From: Hexactinellida sp. DTS-2022
Lineage: Eukaryota; Porifera; Hexactinellida
DNA: 64,000 nt
Direction: 5' to 3'
NCBI GenBank assembly: GCA_028753945.1
Contig: JAPNXP010000013.1
Coordinates: 1,426,001-1,490,000 of the forward strand
The position numbers were made by a program, and so were the translations under genes. This document shows positions 58,941 to 64,000 of this stretch, one piece after another. The notes beneath the pieces are model-generated. The model was not told the DNA's origin. It saw only the letters and a list, made by a program, of their open reading frames with translations, and did not search any database. Position 1 is the first letter of the stretch. Each line of letters begins with the position of its first letter.

Positions 58941-59694
58941 CGATTTTCCAAGTTTCTTAAAATGTTAATGAAGATGCTCCATCTTGCATTGCGACATTCG
59001 TTATTGAAGATTTATCTGTAGATGATTCTGCTGTACGTTTTATTCTATTTGCTAGGACAATTCTATTTGACTTGTATTAAGAACGAGAATGGTTATGCGC
59101 TTTTGTAACCTCTAATAGAGACCTTATGGCAGTAATTTTCGCCAATCCTAGATAATTGCATTGTTTTTCAAGTTTGCATCGGAGGTAGATATTGCAATTT
59201 GATTCGCGATTTTTGGTATACCTATATCCATCTGATAGGTAGTTCAAAAGTGTTAAACAAAAATAGATGACTTATTAAAGAATGAAAATGCTGTGTTATG
59301 ATTAAACACCAATAAACCGACTTCAGTCCCCTTTATTGGTTTCCGAACTTTTCATACTTGGAAGCCTTTCGATCTTATTCCTACTTTCAAAGATATTTTC
59401 GAACTTATTCCTACATCATAAGTTTGCCAAATTATTCCTACTTACATGCCTTTCGATCTTGTTCCTACTTCAGTAATATAGTCGGACTTATTCCTACTTC
59501 AGAAATATATTCGGACTTATTCCTACTTCATTTACTTTTAGAACGTATTCCTACTTACAGGCATTTCGAACTTATTCCTACTTCAGAAATATTCGGATTT
59601 ATTCATACTTACAGGCCTTTCGATCTTATTCCTACTTCATTTTTCGGATTAATTCCCTCTTCAACTTTCGAACTTATTCCGCATCCCCCTGCAA

Positions 59695-60885
59695 CAATCG
59701 GCAGCAAACAGTGATCCACTCTGCAACTGGACCTTGAATACGGTTCGTAATTTTTATTTGTCTGTCCAGTCCTTCTTGACCTTTCTCATTGTCCTGATCG
59801 TGGTCACTCTTATAATTTAGCGACTATGGTTAGCTAGCTTTCACCAGTAGCATATCGCTATTGCCCTCCCTCCCCCCGATTTTCAAATGTTACCCCTCCC
59901 ATTTACTGGGAAATATATATTGGGAATTAACTTCATCATTATATTGTCCCATTTTGGGAACTTTGCTTACGTTTACTCCCCCAAATTCACATTTTCTACG
60001 CATTTGACTGTCTCGGTGCCACGCACTGTACTTATATATATACGTACATTAAAACGTACTATAAACATTAAAAGGTAAAAATATCTTTTTTAATACACGA
60101 TGAAATGATATAGAACATTAATTAATTAATTTTCAGTCAGTTTGAGGTAAAAATAGATAATTGAATCTCAACTTTGGTTAAAGTACATTGCAACGCGAAT
60201 CTATATATATATACCATGAATTCATTTCTACCTGCTCTATATTCCGGTACCTATCCGTTCAGAGCGTGCCCGGATCCGGTAACTTAGGGTTCTGGCAGGA
60301 TCCGAAAATCCAAGAACCGGTGGATCGGTGCGTATCTAATCTTTATTTAGGTTGTAAACGAATTCCCAATACATATACAACTTCTAGCACACTTGACTAC
60401 TAAAGTTTGGTTTATGATATAATATCTTCTACGGGACATACACTAATCAGCCTAAAATAGATTTATACGTGAACTACGAAATAAAAGGACATGCCTCTGA
60501 ATTAAAATAATGGACCATAGATATGTTAGAAGTGCATTGGTTATAGCTAACAAATTGTAATCTAATTTATTTACTTTAATATTTTTGTCATATAATTCGT
60601 CATGGTTATATAATAATTTTTTGGCGACAATAATAAGCAACCATTTTTTTAGAAATTGTCCGTTTACAACTTATTTAGTATATTTTTTAACATTATTTTC
60701 CATAATTATGTTTATCATCGCTTCTAATACGAATTAACTTATTTTCTCTGACCCAACTAGTTACTTTGTCTATTTTTACAGGATAATTGGTTTATTTTAG
60801 CTACTTCTATTCCTCTGCTCATTCAACAATAATTAATTGGTTGTTGTAGCTTGTTTCCTAGCTTATTTAGCCAGTCTTTGGTAAT
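59695..60885. other. No gene recognised
   Basis: AT-rich spacer left of the P-element gene. A short GC-richer patch at 60245-60325 carries the repeated phrases ggatccg and aaccgg. I could not identify the left terminus of the P-type element in it. Confidence 0.4.
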
Positions 60886-60888
60886 TTG

Positions 60889-63788
60889 ATGCCTAACCAG
60901 TGCTCCGCACCTGGATGTCGTGGTAATTACCGTGGTGAGCCATACACACCAGTTTTTAAACTTCCAACTGACCCACCAGAACTACGTCATCAATGGCTAA
61001 GAGCACTTCATCGAGTGGACATTGAAAATCTTAAACATGTATATGTTTGCCAACTTCACTTTCACCCCGAGGATATTGTCACTGTAGACAAAATTTTGCA
61101 AGCTGACGGAAGTGTCACCGAAAAGTTGCGAGAAAGGTCAAAACTTCGTCCAAATGCAGTGCCTTCTCTCTTACCAGGATGCCCACCATATCTTTCAACA
61201 GCGTCTCTGGACAGACCCACTCGGCTTACACGAGAATCAAAAGAAGGACAACAATTTGCACAAGCTCTCCAACTAAGCCTCGAGCAACAAAAACGGGAGG
61301 ATTTAAGGTTTAGAGTCGACGATTTCCAAGACCTAATTTCGAAGATATCATCTCTTAATTTACCTGATAATTGGATGGTTTGGCATTCTGAGCTCGATAC
61401 TATTCACATCTATCAGCCCGAACTATCAGGTATGGCTTTGAAGGTAAAATATTGTTTGACAATAAGTAATAACCTTAGTGTCTTGGCATTTCGTGATAAT
61501 ATTGCTGTTCCTCTTGCACTCAACTTCTTATCAGATACCCGACAAGTAGAAACTTTTTTGAACGAAATTACAGAAGTACGTACACCAGACACCATATCTA
61601 GTAACCTGAATTCATTTGAATATAACATTAAACAAGCTTCAAATCAAATCAAATTACTCTTTCTATTAGTGCATTATACACGCAATTTCCAGACTTAATC
61701 AATGACGATGATCCCGAAAATTCTCATAAATTATCTCAACTTCAATTTATTGAATGCCAATTAAATAATTTTCTTGTCAATAAGAAGAGGAAGAGATATA
61801 ATGTTATTACCCAAGTTATGGCATTAAAAGCTCATCTCATATCTCCAGCGTGCTACAGATATTTACAATCTCTAGGATGTATATCCTTACCGCATCCAAG
61901 AACCCTACAGAAACTCTATTCAAACTTTGGTTTAGAAAGCGATTTTCTAGCATTTCTTAAGCAAGCGACTTCAGACTTTAGTGATAGAGACCGCAATGTA
62001 ATTTTACAAATGGACGAGATACATGTCAAGTCCACCGTTGCTTATAAGGGAGGAAGAATAATCGGATATTCCATGTTACCTAATGAACCAATTAAAACTG
62101 TTTTCGCTATAATGGTATCAAGCTTGTCCAGAAAGTGGTCGCAAATTGTCCGCCTAATTCCATGTTCTTCTAACTCTGCTGACGAGATATTTGCAGTTGT
62201 CAAATCTGTTATTTGTGATGTAGAATGTTGTGGTCTGACAGTGCAAGTCATCTGCACTGACAACTATCCACTTAACGTTAGTTTTTTCAAATTATTTTCG
62301 ACAGATAACAAGACTTTATCTCCTACCGTGATTCACCCCAATGATCCAGAAAGAAAACTCTTTTTAATCTTCGATTTCGTGCACATAATTAAATCAATTA
62401 GAAACAATTGGCTCAATTTAAAAGATTACGAGCGTGCCTTTGCCTACCCAAATGCGTTAATTTTTCCTAACTTTGACGACACACACAAAGTAAATATTGC
62501 TCAATTCCAAGATGTTCGATTACTTTACAAAAATGAGCAAACTTCGGTCCTCAAACAGGCACATCGCTTAACAGCAAAGGCTTGTTGGCCCACTATTTTA
62601 GAAAGACAAAATGTCAACCTGGCTTTGAAAATATTTGATACATCAACACTTACAGCTCTATCAATTTACAACTCTAAGCGAACAGACTTTGAATCCCGCA
62701 AGACATGCGAATTTCTAGACATTATTATAAAAGTTTGGAAGATATTCAATATAAATACTACACATAAACACATACGACTTAATGATGAGCTTTCAAGACC
62801 TCTTTACTATAATGATGAACGTTTCAATTTCCTCAGGCTCATTATCAACTGGCTTGCACGTTGGAGATCTCGTGAGGGTAAATATGGAAAATTAAGTCCT
62901 CAGACATTTACTAGCTTTTCCCATTCATGTCTAGCGCTGATCGAAATCATAAATCATCTCACTCATAACTGTGGTTTTGATTATGTACTTACATCACGAT
63001 TACAGAATGACCCGATTGAACATCACTTTGGGTTGTATCGTATTATGTCAGGTGCACAATATCATATCACTTTTACTCAAATACTTGAAAGCGAACGCCG
63101 TATTAAACTATCAAGCATACTGAAGAGTTTCTCAAAAAAAACCGAATCGGATTACGTGAATCTAAAAGGTATAATCGAATCCTTTTCCTTACCACCTGAT
63201 GAACCATCAAATTCATTAAATTTAGACACATATCTCCTAGCAATGGAATCTTTTCCGACCCTCGCACTGGAAACTTCACTGCTTCAATCAATCGCCTTTG
63301 TAGGAGGTTATGCAGTCCATACTTATTTCAAACAATCTACTAAGTGCAAAGCTTGTTTGTCCTTGCTGACACAGGATAAAGAGCTAGAGATTGTGGATGA
63401 AAAGGATACTTACAAATTCATTCAGCTTATCGATCGAGGTGCCCTCAAATGGCCATCACATATTGTGATAGATGCTATTATTATTGTTTTGAAGATCTAT
63501 ATAACAATAGAAGGTGATTCTAACTTGATGCAGCAGTTTTTGGCAGGACCTTCAAGAATGCTATTAATACAACTCGCTATTACATACATAGAGGATACAC
63601 AATGTGTCAGCTGGAGAAATACGTGCGGATCTTGTAATCAACAAGGATGGACTATACTCCGTAAAATCACATCAATTGCAGCAAACTGTATTCTAGCCAA
63701 TAAAGTCCGGAATGTTAACTCAAGACTCCGAGAACTTGCAATTTCAAATAGTGAAAATCGCCAAATTAAAAAATTCAAGTATTCATAA
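60889..63788 (+). pseudogene. THAP/P-element-like transposase, nearly intact, one frameshift
   Basis: The start is the ATG at 60889 (MPNQCSAPGC). The THAP finger is complete: Cys5, Cys10, Cys54, His57 and AVPSLLP. The first frame ends at 61698. Slipping by one base near 61640 (in a caaatcaaatcaaa run) gives ALYTQFPDLINDDDPENSH, which runs without further stops into the second frame to 63788, giving about 965 residues in all. In the 61818-63788 part the RNase-H-like core is visible: LQMDEIHVK (Asp66), CTDNYPLN (Asp148), FDFVHIIKSIRNNWL (Asp186) and NDPIEHHFGL (Glu about 401). A single indel in a short repeat could be a sequencing error, a young mutation or an unrecognised intron. P elements cut themselves out and reinsert using GTP. 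It is the best-preserved P-type copy here. Confidence 0.88.
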
Positions 63789-64000
63789 ATCATAACTATT
63801 CAAGTACTATATAGGCTTAATGGATAGCATATTTGCCTTATAAATATGAATGTTAACTTGTCAATTGCTTGCATTTGTGTTTTGATTAGTATTATTCATT
63901 AATAATTGAACTCATAAATCATGAAAAACCATTTCTTGGACAGTTACTTATCAAATTTATACTCGAACAGCATTAATAATACATAAATGAATGAATGCTA
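63789..64000. other. No feature recognised
   Basis: AT-rich flank after the P-type gene. Its right terminus would be expected here or beyond the window. Confidence 0.4.

Larger units (their letters stand above)
57297..59690 (-). mobile_element. MULE transposon with 40-bp repeat termini
   Basis: The left terminus (57297-57428) and right terminus (59355-59690) are inverted and built from a unit of about 40 bp: gaagtaggaataag, ttcgaa and aggcct. The right side has about eight copies, the left about three, so the termini are unequal. A broken MULE transposase sits inside on the minus strand. Another MITE (57429-57721) interrupts the left terminus. No clear 9-bp duplication was found. Confidence 0.8.

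Noticed and set aside
59358-59714. 118-codon ORF rich in FxLIPTS repeats
   Set aside because: It is the translation of the 40-bp terminal repeat of a MULE, not a gene.

Overview
This window is AT-rich eukaryotic DNA, almost certainly from an invertebrate animal. The evidence is eukaryotic splice sites, very short introns (57 and 62 bases in two places), THAP, BED, FLYWCH and RING zinc fingers, metazoan-type cut-and-paste transposons, and two secreted immunoglobulin-like exons. I cannot name the species. There are no prokaryotic signals, rRNA or recognisable tRNA.

Most of the window is a graveyard of DNA transposons inserted into one another. At least fifteen short non-autonomous elements can be delimited to the base by inverted termini and duplicated targets. 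From left to right: a P-element-like C-terminal remnant (1-1037); a 3.1 kb hAT-like element with two frameshifts (1134-4266); MITEs and a broken THAP gene (7.1-11.2 kb); a ZBED5-like hAT pseudogene (13.1-18.5 kb) interrupted by a 579-bp MITE and by a 3.1 kb MULE whose transposase ends in a RING finger; overlapping inverted repeats built from hairpin modules (18.5-22.3 kb); an Ig-like exon (25.26 kb) among MITEs; a ubiquitin-hydrolase-like pseudogene (28.5-29.3 kb); a FLYWCH MULE carrying a nested BED hAT (31.4-35.8 kb); and a broken Ty3/Gypsy-type integrase (36.4-37.9 kb).

The centrepiece is a complete-looking 7.0 kb element at 39626-46634. It has a perfect 8-bp target duplication, long inverted termini made of a 173-bp tandem repeat (six units left, three right), and one uninterrupted two-exon gene of about 1349 residues. 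That protein joins a DDE-type transposase core to a C-terminal OTU cysteine protease. It is the best candidate here for an active or recently active, little-described system.

The right part (46.6-64 kb) holds hAT elements with private simple-sequence termini, another P-element piece with a 57-base intron, a second Ig-like exon (53.56 kb), a truncated BED hAT, a third MULE (57.3-59.7 kb), and a nearly intact THAP/P-element transposase (60.9-63.8 kb) broken by one frameshift.

The only credible host genes are the two Ig-like first exons and perhaps a short ORF at 53.0-53.25 kb. Three unrelated transposon-type genes carry ubiquitin-pathway domains (OTU, RING and a USP-like fold), a coincidence worth following.
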